A stretch of 36,787 nucleotides of DNA from Planctomycetota bacterium (lineage in GTDB: Bacteria; Planctomycetota; Planctomycetia; Planctomycetales; Planctomycetaceae), in assembly GCA_018242525.1 (NCBI GenBank), contig JAFEBS010000082.1, forward strand, positions 1 to 36,787, written 5' to 3'. Both the position numbers and the translations under genes were made by a program. Of this stretch, positions 19,138 through 27,703 are shown piece after piece (positions within the stretch are counted from its first letter, which is position 1; the number at the start of each line of letters is the position of its first letter). The notes beneath the pieces are model-generated. The model worked only from the letters and a program-made list of their open reading frames with translations. It did no database searches and was not told the DNA's origin.

Positions 19138-20928
19138 TTAGACTTCTTCCTCGATTTCCGCCTGCAACTGGCACCAGCGATCTTCAGCCTCCGCCAGTTG
19201 AGCGGTCAGGGATTCCACCTCTTCGTGCAAGCGCATGGCTTCCTTCATATCTGACGTCACCAGCAATTGAGCACTTGCTTTTTTCTTTTGATCGTCCAGC
19301 CTGGCGATGGACTTTTCGACAGTACTGATCTCCTTGCGAACCGCCCGTTCGTCACGTCGCGGGGCACGGACCGTGGCGGCGGGTTGCTTCACGACGGAAG
19401 CGGGGGCCTTGCTCATTTGCGTCGCCAGTTCACGCTCTCCGTCGTCGATTTCCTTATTCACCGCATACAGGTACGCATCGTAGCCGCCGCCGTAGTTGGT
19501 GACTTTGCCATCACGCACTTCAATAACGCACGTGGCCACCCGCTTCATGAAGTGACGATCGTGCGTTGTGAAGATGACCGTCCCCTTGTAGTCAATCAGG
19601 GCCTGGGCCAACGCCTCGACCGTGTCGACATCCAGGTGATTGCCCGGTTCGTCCAGCACCAGGATGTTGTGCTGGCTGAGCAACAGGCCGGCCAGACACA
19701 GTCGAGCCCGTTCGCCCCCGGACAGCACGGAAATCGGCTTGTTGACCGCTTCCCCGCGGAACAGCATTGCCCCGGCGATGTCCAGGATCGTCTGCGACTT
19801 CGTCAGCCGCGCTGCGTTGCTCTCCAGATATTGAAACACTGTCTGCTTGTCAGGCAGGCTTGTGTAAACGTGTTGAGCATACGTTCCAATGTCGCAACCA
19901 AATCCCCACTTCGTTTCACCCGCCAGTGGCTTCAGGGAATCGACCACCGTCCTCAGGAATGTTGTCTTTCCCTGACCGTTGTCGCCGACGATGGCGGCCC
20001 GCTGACCGTGATCAATTTCCAGGGTGATCCCCTCGGCCACGCGTCGCTCGGTATACCCGATCGCCAGGTCGCGACATCGGAAGGCCGCGCCGTTGCGCGG
20101 TTCCACCTGCGGAGCCCGAATGCAGGCGGTCGGTTCATCGACAGCGATCTCGGCCAGTTCCAGGCGTTCCAATTGCTTGGATTTCGATCGAGCCTGGGTG
20201 GCCGTGCTGGCACGGGCCTTGTTCTTGGCAATAAATGTTTCCAGATCCCTTCGCTTGGCCAGGATGGCCGCGTTGGAACGGATCAGGTGCTCGTGCTGTT
20301 CCTGCTGATAATTCAGATAGGCATCGATCTTGCCGGGATACATCGTCAGCTTGCCGCGAGTCAGGTCCAGCGTGTGACTGCACGTGGCCCCCAGGAACGC
20401 GCGGTCGTGCGAGACGATCAGGCACGCCTTTTGAAAGTTGCGCAGGAAATGCTCCAGCAGGATCTGGGTGCGCAAGTCCAGGAAGTTGGTCGGTTCGTCC
20501 AGCATCAGCAGATTGGGTTCGTGCAACAGTAACGCGGCCAGCTTGACGCGGGTCTGCCAACCACCGGACAGCTTTGAGATCGGGCCGTCCAGGTATTGTC
20601 CCTTCAGCTCGAACTGGCCCGCCACTTCCCCGCATTTCCATTCGGGCTGACCGCTGTCACGGATCAGGAAGTCGTGTGCGGATTCACCGGGCAGGAACGG
20701 ATCGTGTTGCCGCAGGTAGCCGATCTGCAGATTCGGGTGGCGGATGACTTCGCCGCTGTCCAGTTCCTCGTCACCCAGCAGCACGCGCAGCAGAGTACTC
20801 TTGCCGGCTCCGTTCCGACCGATGAATCCGACCTTCACGTCATCGGACAATGTCGCCTCGGCACCATCCAATAACACCTGCTCGCCATAACTCTTGTGAG
20901 CACCACGAATCTGCAACAACACTGCCAT
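19138..20928 (-). CDS. ABC-F family ATPase
   Basis: A 596-residue cytoplasmic protein with two ATP-binding cassettes and no membrane segment. Walker A motifs are GRNGAGKST near residue 36 and GDNGQGKTT near 340. Signature motifs LSGGWQ and LSGGER precede Walker B motifs ending DEPTNFLD and DEPGNHLD. The second has glycine where nearly all ABC-F proteins have threonine. A helical linker joins the cassettes, and the C-terminus is a coiled coil of about 70 residues like that of Uup. ABC-F proteins act on stalled or initiating ribosomes; the exact subgroup is uncertain. GGAGGG lies upstream of the ATG at 20928. Confidence 0.9.
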   Translation of the reverse strand: MAVLLQIRGAHKSYGEQVLLDGAEATLSDDVKVGFIGRNGAGKSTLLRVLLGDEELDSGEVIRHPNLQIGYLRQHDPFLPGESAHDFLIRDSGQPEWKCGEVAGQFELKGQYLDGPISKLSGGWQTRVKLAALLLHEPNLLMLDEPTNFLDLRTQILLEHFLRNFQKACLIVSHDRAFLGATCSHTLDLTRGKLTMYPGKIDAYLNYQQEQHEHLIRSNAAILAKRRDLETFIAKNKARASTATQARSKSKQLERLELAEIAVDEPTACIRAPQVEPRNGAAFRCRDLAIGYTERRVAEGITLEIDHGQRAAIVGDNGQGKTTFLRTVVDSLKPLAGETKWGFGCDIGTYAQHVYTSLPDKQTVFQYLESNAARLTKSQTILDIAGAMLFRGEAVNKPISVLSGGERARLCLAGLLLSQHNILVLDEPGNHLDVDTVEALAQALIDYKGTVIFTTHDRHFMKRVATCVIEVRDGKVTNYGGGYDAYLYAVNKEIDDGERELATQMSKAPASVVKQPAATVRAPRRDERAVRKEISTVEKSIARLDDQKKKASAQLLVTSDMKEAMRLHEEVESLTAQLAEAEDRWCQLQAEIEEEV

Positions 20929-21159
20929 CAGCCGCAATCCCTCCAAAGAATGACCAAACGCGGACCGGATTATAGCGGAAGCCGTCCCGATCTGCCGACA
21001 CTCGCGGAACTTTTTCAGAGGGCCCGTCTTGCCAGAGCAACTTCATTTCAACGAGTTCGGCACGCTCCCGCCAAACAGACCTGACACTGGTTCCCGCAAC
21101 GTCCAAACGTAATAATCGTGTCTCTGTCCGCCCTGCGATGTTTTCTGGCGAGGATTGCG

Positions 21160-22503
21160 ATGAAGTCCACTGGTTTCGCGACTGTCTGCCTGATGTTTGT
21201 CATCTGTGGAACCAATTTGCTCGCGGATGACTGGCCGCAATGGATGGGGCCGCAACGGGATGGGGTCTGGAGGGAAACGGGAATTGTGGAAACATTTCCA
21301 ACGAACGGCCCCCCTGTCCGTTGGCGAGTCAAAGTGGGTGGCGGTTACGCCGGCCCGGCGGTTGTCGGGGATCGAGTCTATGTCACCGACAAGCAACTGT
21401 CCCGGGGAGCTCAGGACTCACCCGACCCCTTCAAACGTGGCCGGACTCCGGCATCCGAACGGGTCCTCTGCCTGAACGACAAGGATGGCTCGATCGTCTG
21501 GAAGCACGAATACGAATGTCCGTATACCGTCAGTTACCCGGCGGGACCTCGGACAACCCCAGTCGTCAAGGATGGATACGTCTATACGCTGGGCTCCGAA
21601 GGACACATGTTCTGCTTCAAATCTGACACCGGAGATATCGTCTGGTCCAAGGAATTGAAGACCGAATTCAACCAGGACCAGACCCCGGTCTGGGGCTTCT
21701 CCGCAAATCTGCTGCTGGACGGCGACCGTCTGATCTGCCTGGTCGGCGGTAAGGGAACCACCGTCGTCGCGTTTCATAAGGGGACCGGAAAGGAAATCTG
21801 GCGGGCACTGGATTCCGAAGGATCTCACGGTCCCGGCTACAGTTCTCCCGTCATCATTGAAGCAGGCGGCAAACGACAATTGATCGTATGGCATCCCACG
21901 GCTGTCTGTTCACTGGATCCGGAAACCGGCAAAACCTATTGGGAGCAGAGCTTTGCCTCCAACAATGGATTGAGTGTCGCGACTCCACGAATCGTCGGAG
22001 ACAATCTGTTCATCAGCGCGTTCTACAATGGCTCGCTGCTATTAAAGCTGGATCAATCGCAGCCGCAGGCGTCAGTCGTCTGGAAACGCGGAGGCCAGAA
22101 CGAAAAACTCACTGACGCGCTGCACTGCCTGATCAGTACTCCCGTCATTGATGGCAACCACATTTACGGCGTCTGCAGCCACGGGGAATTGCGTTGCCTG
22201 GACATAAAAAGCGGCGACCGCCTGTGGTCGACCTATGAAGCAACCAGCGGGCAAATGGCACGCTGGGGGACCGCGTTTATCGTGCGACTCGAAAATCGGT
22301 ATGTCCTGTTCAATGAACAGGGAGACCTGATCCTCGCCCGACTCACTCCCCAAGGTTATTCCGAACAGGGTCGTGCCCATCTGCTGGAGCCGACCGGTCC
22401 GGCTCAACGACGAAAGGTCGTCTGGTCGCATCCTGCGTTTGCCAATCGCAATGTCTATGCTCGCAACGACGAGGAACTCGTCAGCGTCTCACTCGCCAAG
22501 TGA
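21160..22503 (+). CDS. Exported PQQ-like beta-propeller repeat protein
   Basis: A 447-residue protein with a signal peptide (ATVCLMFVICGTNLLA) followed by DDWPQWMGPQRDG, the usual opening of planctomycete PQQ-repeat proteins. At least five blade repeats can be seen, with the typical AxxxxTGKxxW-like strands (GTGKEIWRA, ETGKTYWEQ, KSGDRLWST). The fold resembles BamB. These proteins are thought to be periplasmic binding or scaffold proteins and usually do not carry the quinone cofactor. The ATG at 21160 follows a GAGG site. The gene is divergent from the ABC-F gene. Confidence 0.87.
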   Translation: MKSTGFATVCLMFVICGTNLLADDWPQWMGPQRDGVWRETGIVETFPTNGPPVRWRVKVGGGYAGPAVVGDRVYVTDKQLSRGAQDSPDPFKRGRTPASERVLCLNDKDGSIVWKHEYECPYTVSYPAGPRTTPVVKDGYVYTLGSEGHMFCFKSDTGDIVWSKELKTEFNQDQTPVWGFSANLLLDGDRLICLVGGKGTTVVAFHKGTGKEIWRALDSEGSHGPGYSSPVIIEAGGKRQLIVWHPTAVCSLDPETGKTYWEQSFASNNGLSVATPRIVGDNLFISAFYNGSLLLKLDQSQPQASVVWKRGGQNEKLTDALHCLISTPVIDGNHIYGVCSHGELRCLDIKSGDRLWSTYEATSGQMARWGTAFIVRLENRYVLFNEQGDLILARLTPQGYSEQGRAHLLEPTGPAQRRKVVWSHPAFANRNVYARNDEELVSVSLAK

Positions 22504-22553
22504 CAATGTGGCCCGTAACCGATGCTGCCAGCTGCCGGACGTCCAACAGTCAC

Positions 22554-22582
22554 GTAGTCCGGACCCCTTGGTCCGGACGAGT
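22554..22582 (+). repeat. REP palindrome 1
   Basis: A 29-bp unit that starts GTAG and folds into a perfect 9-bp stem (GTCCGGACC / GGTCCGGAC) around a CCTT loop. It is the exact reverse complement of 22656-22684. Confidence 0.9.
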
Positions 22583-22620
22583 CAAATGACGAGATCAAAA
22601 ACGGATGCGTCAGCGTATCG

Positions 22621-22654
22621 TGTACGAATGAAGGACGTGTACGAATGAAGGACG
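22621..22654 (+). repeat. 17-bp tandem duplication between REP 1 and REP 2
   Basis: Two identical, directly adjacent copies of TGTACGAATGAAGGACG at 22621-22637 and 22638-22654, immediately before REP 2. Probably a local slippage or repair product; no function is apparent. Confidence 0.9.
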
Positions 22655-22655
22655 A

Positions 22656-22684
22656 ACTCGTCCGGACCAAGGGGTCCGGACTAC
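22656..22684 (-). repeat. REP palindrome 2
   Basis: Exact reverse complement of REP 1. The GTAG end supplies the TAG stop codon of the RAYT gene (22681-22683). Confidence 0.9.
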
Positions 22685-23361
22685 GGTGACGCGGCATCCT
22701 CAAACTTCCAACCGCACGCTTCCCAGTCCGGATGCAACCAACGATACCAATCCGTGCGGGGCAATCCCTCTTGCGACGGGTTGCGGCCAACGTACTGGAC
22801 GACGCGGTACAGATGCTCTTCATCGCGGATGATGCGGTCGTAGCTTTCTTCCTGCCAGACCGCCCCCGATTGCTCGATGTCGGCGTTGATGTGACGTGCG
22901 ACCAGTCCCTTCATGGATTGCAGCAACGTTTCCAGCGGAAACCCCTCGAATGGCCGAATCACGGCATGGCAATGGTTCGGCATGATGACCCAGCACGACA
23001 CGAAGTACCTCACGTCTCGAAAGTGCAACAACCGCTCTTGCAGATCGTTGGCCCAACGCGGTTCGCGGAGATGACACGCACCATAACTTTCGTCGAGCCA
23101 CGCCTCCGCCTTGGACGTCACTTGCCGTGCAAAGTCTTCCCAGTCGCGTTCGGAGTGAGGCGGAGGATGCGTCCGCTCCCATTCATTGCGAAGCCGTTTG
23201 AGGAATTGCAGTTTCTCCTGCGGCAGGGCGTCAGCCAGCCGAAACGTGACGAAGTACGTTGCCCCAGACTGCCGCCAATGCGGCAATTGACGATGGTACA
23301 TCGTGACAGGCAGGTCGGGATCAAGCCCCCGGAATCTCGGCGGTGTGGGAAGATTGATCAT
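22681..23361 (-). CDS. REP-associated tyrosine transposase (RAYT, Y1/IS200-like)
   Basis: A 226-residue protein of the Y1 transposase family. The HUH metal-binding pair is H130 and H132 in MPNHCHAVI. A candidate nucleophile is Y174 in QEESYDRIIRD, and the RAYT-typical YVGRNP follows at 190-195. The N-terminal block (GATYFVTFRLAD) is also typical. These enzymes nick and join single-stranded REP hairpins by recognising the GTAG foot. The frame is open up to 23451, but that part is a translation of REP 3, so I place the start at ATG 23361; ATG 23301 is possible. Key residues look intact, so the protein may be active. Confidence 0.88.
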   Translation of the reverse strand: MINLPTPPRFRGLDPDLPVTMYHRQLPHWRQSGATYFVTFRLADALPQEKLQFLKRLRNEWERTHPPPHSERDWEDFARQVTSKAEAWLDESYGACHLREPRWANDLQERLLHFRDVRYFVSCWVIMPNHCHAVIRPFEGFPLETLLQSMKGLVARHINADIEQSGAVWQEESYDRIIRDEEHLYRVVQYVGRNPSQEGLPRTDWYRWLHPDWEACGWKFEDAASP

Positions 23362-23393
23362 CGCTTCGACAACCCCAAGACGGGACAGGAACG

Positions 23394-23419
23394 GTAGTCC
23401 GGACCCCTTGGTCCGGACG
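23394..23419 (+). repeat. REP palindrome 3
   Basis: Identical to the first 26 bases of REP 1, with GTAG at its left end. It lies 32 bp upstream of the RAYT start codon, so its hairpin would be in the RAYT mRNA leader if transcription starts upstream of it. Confidence 0.88.
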
Positions 23420-23470
23420 CCCATCGCACGAACGCACATCACCATTTTCACTTCGCATCATCAACTTCAT

Positions 23471-23498
23471 CTCGTCCTGACCAAGGGGTCCGGACTAC
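23471..23498 (-). repeat. REP palindrome 4
   Basis: Inverted partner of REP 3. One base in the stem (CCTGACC instead of CCGGACC) differs from the other copies, weakening the hairpin by one pair. Confidence 0.85.
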
Positions 23499-23591
23499 AT
23501 GGACAGTCCCTCACCCGTAGGATGCGTGAAGCAAGGAGCAACGCAGGTGGCTTTCCATTTTGACCAGCGGGATTCAGAACTCAATCCCAAT

Positions 23592-23678
23592 TCAAGCGGC
23601 TGCCGCAGTCAGCAACGTTTCCAGCGTCCAGACGGTATCGGTCAGCCCAGCTTGAACCGCTGGAGTCGTCTTGATTGT
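23592..23678 (-). pseudogene. C-terminal remnant of a DDE-type transposase
   Basis: Reading the minus strand from 23678 gives 28 codons and a TGA, including TPAVQAGLTDTVWTLETLL. This closely resembles the TPAxxAGxxDxxWxxEEL ending of many insertion-sequence transposases in planctomycetes. Nothing upstream continues it, since the DUF4139 gene ends 54 bp away, so only the last part of an old insertion survives. The family cannot be named with confidence. Confidence 0.5.
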
Positions 23679-23732
23679 TGATTGCTTGCGGTTGGGTGGC
23701 TGAGGTCGGCGTTCGACTGAGGGCAGCGTCGA

Positions 23733-25688
23733 CTACGACGCCGGTTCTGCCGTCGCATTGGGTTCACCCGTCCACGAATACTGCAGTTGTTTCAGGGCCT
23801 TCTGCAAAGCGTTTCGAGCCTGCTGAAGGCGGGTATTCAGCGACGGGATTTGTGTCCGCCGGATCGCCCGCAGTTCTTTCTCGGCGTTCGCCAGATCCGT
23901 CCGCCATTCGTTCGCCTGTTCCTGATGAGCGTTCGGAATCAGTTTCAGGATCCGCTTCTCTTCCTCTTCCAGCGTTCTGGCGGCGAGCGACTTTTCATTC
24001 AATTCAGCGTCGAGTGCGTCGATCTGTTCCTGTAGCTTGATGCACTCCTGAATCCCGGGAAGTGGTGATGTCGGAGCGATGACTTCAATCACGTTCGTCA
24101 GGAGCCAGTTGGCGGTCAATTCAACAATCTGCTTTTCAATCCGTTCTTCTCGGACCGTGACCTGCAGATTCCCGCTTGCGGGTAACGTGACCCGAATTCG
24201 TTGCCCAAACTGAGTCTTCACGCACTGGAAGTCGCCAGCCGAGACGGTGACGAACAACGGTGCTTCGATCAACACGAATTGCAGATGATCGATCTCCAGG
24301 GAGAATGGTTCCTGCTGGCTGTTTCTGATTTCGTAGACTGTCTCAATGCAGGTCTTTTCCTCGCAGTAGACCACGCCATCGGAGATTTGGATGCCGATGC
24401 GATGAAACTCCGGATCGCCGTTTTCACGAGAAACGCGAACACCGGTCTCCCTGGCGTAGATTAAGAGTGCTTCTTCACCAGGCCGTGTTGGTTCCAGAAC
24501 GCACTTTCCCTGAAAATCCCCCTCGTCGAAGATTTCACAGACACCCCGTCCCAGTGAAAAGGCTCCGGGATTGTTGAGACGTACAGCCCGGAACGGACGG
24601 TCCTTCGATTTGCCCCAGGAGTAATACAGGACCACGGGAGCTTCGCGGACAGGAATCTGAAACAACGGAATGATGGCCGATCGCTTTGCAGGGACCGTGA
24701 CGGGTTGGGGCGATGTAAACAGACTGAAGTCGCCGCTTTCATGGACTTCAGCCGACACCTGCGCGGTGCGCGACGGCAGGGCTTTTCTTTTGGTGAGCGA
24801 TCGCATGACAGGTGCCCCACCACCACCAGCAGCAGCCATTATTCCTCCGAAACTGGCGTCCATCGGCGCCGCGCAGGCCACTGGCGGCATAGACTCGGCG
24901 ATGACGGCACCTGTGGCGTTGTCAGCCACGATGTTCATCCGGGTTCTGGCGGGGCGGCGAATTTCTGCCAGATCGGTGGAAAACGTAATTGGTTCACCCG
25001 TCACCACCGTGATCAGCGTCTCCGTCCAGTCGTCATCGGTGTCGTTGTCGACCACCGCCTGTCCTTCCAATTCGATCCCTGTGGAGGACAATCGCAGTTG
25101 ATAGCGGATTTTCCATGCGGCCACCGGCGTGGCATACGTGACGAACGCGCTGGTCACGTCGGCTTTCGGCTGAAGGGTCAATTCGATCAGGCTGCTGTCC
25201 GGCTTGATTCGGCTCAGACTCGACCGCAGGGCCTTGTCGATTTCCGCCTGGACCAGCGGATCGGTGAAGCGGATCGCCGTGACCGAACCTTCGTCCACCT
25301 GCTGCAGGCCACGCATGGTCAGCACCACGAACTGGCCGTATTCGACAATTGAGCCATTCAGTTCACGCCGGAACTTGTGCAACCCCACCAGTTGGCCCGC
25401 ATAGGTGGAACCAGCGTCGATCTCCACATCGGCCCCGGCCAGCTTGGTCGCCATGTCGACCAGGACGCGCGCCGGGTCCAGAGTCAATTCGGTTTCCTGG
25501 GCATTCGTCGGTATGTAGGTTGGCGGCGCTGTGATTGTCACATCTCCGAACACCGTCAGCGACGACACGACGTCGTCCAGATCGCTCTTGCGGACGGGGA
25601 TCGAGACTCGCAACGGTTCCTGATTCTGGAACTGGCATTCGCGGCAGATGACCGCCGTACCATTGCTGTACAACTTGACACTGTTCAT
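23733..25688 (-). CDS. DUF4139 domain protein (mucoidy inhibitor MuiA-like)
   Basis: A 651-residue protein. Residues 1-100 resemble the N-terminal DUF4140-type region (IPVRKSDLDDVVSSLTVFG). The DUF4139 core is shown by AAWKIRYQLRLS, then GQAVVDNDTDDDWTETLITVVTGEPITF near residues 190-240. A glycine-rich loop lies near 285-295 (AAAGGGGAP). The region from about 535 to 640 is a charged coiled coil, which in usual MuiA proteins lies between the two domains. No signal peptide is visible, although many family members are exported. Function is unknown. Its ATG overlaps the TGA of the dehydrogenase gene by one base (TGATG), so translation is probably coupled. Confidence 0.78.
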   Translation of the reverse strand: MNSVKLYSNGTAVICRECQFQNQEPLRVSIPVRKSDLDDVVSSLTVFGDVTITAPPTYIPTNAQETELTLDPARVLVDMATKLAGADVEIDAGSTYAGQLVGLHKFRRELNGSIVEYGQFVVLTMRGLQQVDEGSVTAIRFTDPLVQAEIDKALRSSLSRIKPDSSLIELTLQPKADVTSAFVTYATPVAAWKIRYQLRLSSTGIELEGQAVVDNDTDDDWTETLITVVTGEPITFSTDLAEIRRPARTRMNIVADNATGAVIAESMPPVACAAPMDASFGGIMAAAGGGGAPVMRSLTKRKALPSRTAQVSAEVHESGDFSLFTSPQPVTVPAKRSAIIPLFQIPVREAPVVLYYSWGKSKDRPFRAVRLNNPGAFSLGRGVCEIFDEGDFQGKCVLEPTRPGEEALLIYARETGVRVSRENGDPEFHRIGIQISDGVVYCEEKTCIETVYEIRNSQQEPFSLEIDHLQFVLIEAPLFVTVSAGDFQCVKTQFGQRIRVTLPASGNLQVTVREERIEKQIVELTANWLLTNVIEVIAPTSPLPGIQECIKLQEQIDALDAELNEKSLAARTLEEEEKRILKLIPNAHQEQANEWRTDLANAEKELRAIRRTQIPSLNTRLQQARNALQKALKQLQYSWTGEPNATAEPAS

Positions 25689-26758
25689 CAGGATGCTCCT
25701 CGAATCAGTCGTGCGACCGCCTGTCCCACTTCGCCGGTCTTGCTCGTGCCGCCGAGATCCGGCGTGCGAGGACCGCCCGTTTGCAAAAGCTCCGCCACCG
25801 CCGAGTGAATCGCCTGGGAGCCGGTCGTGTCGCCAAGATGGTCCAGCATCATTGCGGCCGACAGGATCGCTGCCAGGGGATTGGCAATCCCCTGCCCCAT
25901 GATGTCAGGAGCCGAACCGTGAACAGGCTCGAACAGGCTGGGATGCGCACGTGTGGGTTCAATGTTGGCGCTGGATGCCAGCCCCATGCTGCCGACGATG
26001 ATTGCCGACAGATCTGTCAGGATGTCGCCGAACAGGTTGCTGGCCACGACAACATCAAAACTTTCCGGACGACGGACGAACTCCATCACCGCCCGGTCCA
26101 CCAGTAACGATTCGATTTCGATCTGGGGATACTCGCTGGCGATTGCTGCGAAAACCTCATCCCACAGGACCATGCCGTATCCCTGGGCGTTGCTTTTGGT
26201 GATCGACGCAACCCTCTTCCGTGGCCGGGTCACGGCCTTTTCAAACGCAGCGCGGATGATTCGCTCGCAGCCCCGACGGGTGAAGACAGATGTCTGGATC
26301 GCCACGTCGTGATCGGAACCCTGATACACGCGGCCGCCAACATTTGCGTATTCCCCCTCTGTGTTCTCACGAAAGACGAGCATGTCGATCGAACCGGGCG
26401 CCTTGTTTCGAAGCGGGCTTTCAACCCCGGCATACAGGTAGGCGGGGCGCAGGCAGACACATTGGTCGAAGCGGCGACGAATCGGCAACAGCAGGCCGTT
26501 CAAGGTAATGTGGTCCTGGACCGACGGATGTCCGACCGCGCCCAGTAGCATGGCGTCATATTTTGCCAGTTCGTCCAGGAATTCGGGAGGTGCCATCTTC
26601 CCGTGCGCGAAATAGTAGTCCGTCCCCCAGGGGAATTCGGTCCAACGAATCAGTGAACCCGAACGAGCCACGGCGGCATCGGCACACAACATCGCTTCGC
26701 GGGTGACTTCGGGACCGATCCCGTCTCCGGCGATCACTGCAATCTGGAACTGCGGCAT
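25688..26758 (-). CDS. D-malate/tartrate dehydrogenase-like enzyme (isocitrate/isopropylmalate dehydrogenase family)
   Basis: A 356-residue NAD-dependent beta-decarboxylating dehydrogenase. Motifs include IAGDGIGPEV at the N-terminus, the substrate segment LLPIRRRFDQ, VFRENTEGEYANVGGRV, the catalytic lysine region SITKSNAQ, SNLFGDILTDL with its metal-binding aspartates, and FEPVHGSAPDI for NAD binding. The DHITLNGLLLPIRR stretch and VVASNLFGDIL resemble E. coli DmlA and tartrate dehydrogenases more than LeuB; a LeuB role is not excluded. There are no leuC or leuD genes nearby. The ATG at 26758 follows AAGG. The product couples to the DUF4139 gene. Confidence 0.85.
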   Translation of the reverse strand: MPQFQIAVIAGDGIGPEVTREAMLCADAAVARSGSLIRWTEFPWGTDYYFAHGKMAPPEFLDELAKYDAMLLGAVGHPSVQDHITLNGLLLPIRRRFDQCVCLRPAYLYAGVESPLRNKAPGSIDMLVFRENTEGEYANVGGRVYQGSDHDVAIQTSVFTRRGCERIIRAAFEKAVTRPRKRVASITKSNAQGYGMVLWDEVFAAIASEYPQIEIESLLVDRAVMEFVRRPESFDVVVASNLFGDILTDLSAIIVGSMGLASSANIEPTRAHPSLFEPVHGSAPDIMGQGIANPLAAILSAAMMLDHLGDTTGSQAIHSAVAELLQTGGPRTPDLGGTSKTGEVGQAVARLIRGAS

Positions 26759-26924
26759 GCTTTGGCCTTGAGTCACGTTCCCCGGTGTCAAACGGCTTGT
26801 CCGCAGAAAAACGTGCCGCCGTGACGGCATGGTTTTGAGTCATTTTCTGGAACAACGCCGGAACCGCCAACAGCTGGTCGGTTCGGGACCGCGATCTTGA
26901 AGAGTCTGGGTCGCAAATACAAGA

Positions 26925-26955
26925 AGCCGGGTGGCCTGTCAGATGCCACCCGGCT
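26925..26955 (-). terminator. Rho-independent-type terminator of the lipoprotein gene
   Basis: A perfect 11-bp stem (26925-26935 with 26945-26955, AGCCGGGTGGC / GCCACCCGGCT) with a 9-base loop. On the minus strand it is followed by a T-rich stretch (TTCTTGTATTTG). It lies 157 bp past the lipoprotein stop codon and before the dehydrogenase gene. Confidence 0.6.
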
Positions 26956-27112
26956 CACGCGGAGGGAGACGGTCCCCGCTGTTTGGAACAACGTCGCCTG
27001 TTTTGATCTCATCAGCCCGTCGTGTCAGCGAGGGAATCACATATGGGCGCGTAAAGACTGGTCCCTCGCTGGCGCGTCGGGCTCCTGTTTTTCAGAGGAT
27101 GCTGCAGCGTGG

Positions 27113-27424
27113 TTATCGCGTGAAGGTGTCGCGCAGGGAATCGCCAATCGAATGCACCATCTGAGTCGTGCGGGTTCCCAGGCTACGCTTGGCCGAGGCG
27201 GGCGACGGTGGAACCGGTGTTGGTGCCGGTGCCTGTTCCAGAGCTGGTGGAGGCGTGATCGGGCCGACGTCGCTGGGAATAGGCTCATAATACTCTTGCT
27301 GACAGGGAGCTGCATTTGTCTGACAGGACTTGCGGCAGGAAATCGAGGTCACGCAGCAGCCGGACATTGCCACAGCAACACAGACCGACGTCATCGCCAG
27401 CACGGCTCGTTGAAGATTGATCAT
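27113..27424 (-). CDS. Small lipoprotein
   Basis: A 103-residue protein. The N-terminus is a lipoprotein signal (VCVAVAMSGC) with a lipobox cysteine at about residue 23, so it should be lipid-anchored. Further cysteines follow (CVTSISCRKSCQ), then a Pro/Ala-rich spacer (APAPTPVPPSPAS) and a short charged, helical tail (TTQMVHSIGDSLRDTF). No domain is recognised. It stands alone between the dehydrogenase and glycosyltransferase genes. Confidence 0.7.
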   Translation of the reverse strand: MINLQRAVLAMTSVCVAVAMSGCCVTSISCRKSCQTNAAPCQQEYYEPIPSDVGPITPPPALEQAPAPTPVPPSPASAKRSLGTRTTQMVHSIGDSLRDTFTR

Positions 27425-27703
27425 GATAGTAGGCTCACGGAGTTAAAAGTCTTACGACGGTGGCGGGCATATCAGGTGCCCGTCAGCCAAACCGCATTTC
27501 ATGGAGAATCAGGGGAGTACCCAATTGATCGGACCGCCGCCCACGACTTGAACACGCAACTTCTGCCGATTTGCAGCCGGATCCCAACCCCGTTCCGGAG
27601 ATTCCGCGTGCGGACTCTGAGACTGGCAACAGGTCTGAATCTGCTGTGCCTCAATTGCGTGGCAGGCAAGAGCGACCGGTCGTGTCATGCGACGCGTTCC
27701 GCA

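Larger units (their letters stand above)
22554..23498. mobile_element. REPtron: RAYT gene bracketed by two inverted REP pairs
   Basis: Four REP units surround the RAYT gene. They form two inverted pairs, at 22554/22656 and 23394/23471, with 73 and 51 bp between partners. In the inner copies the GTAG ends face the gene. This is the typical layout of a REP-associated tyrosine transposase locus. It lies between the PQQ gene and a transposase remnant. Confidence 0.85.
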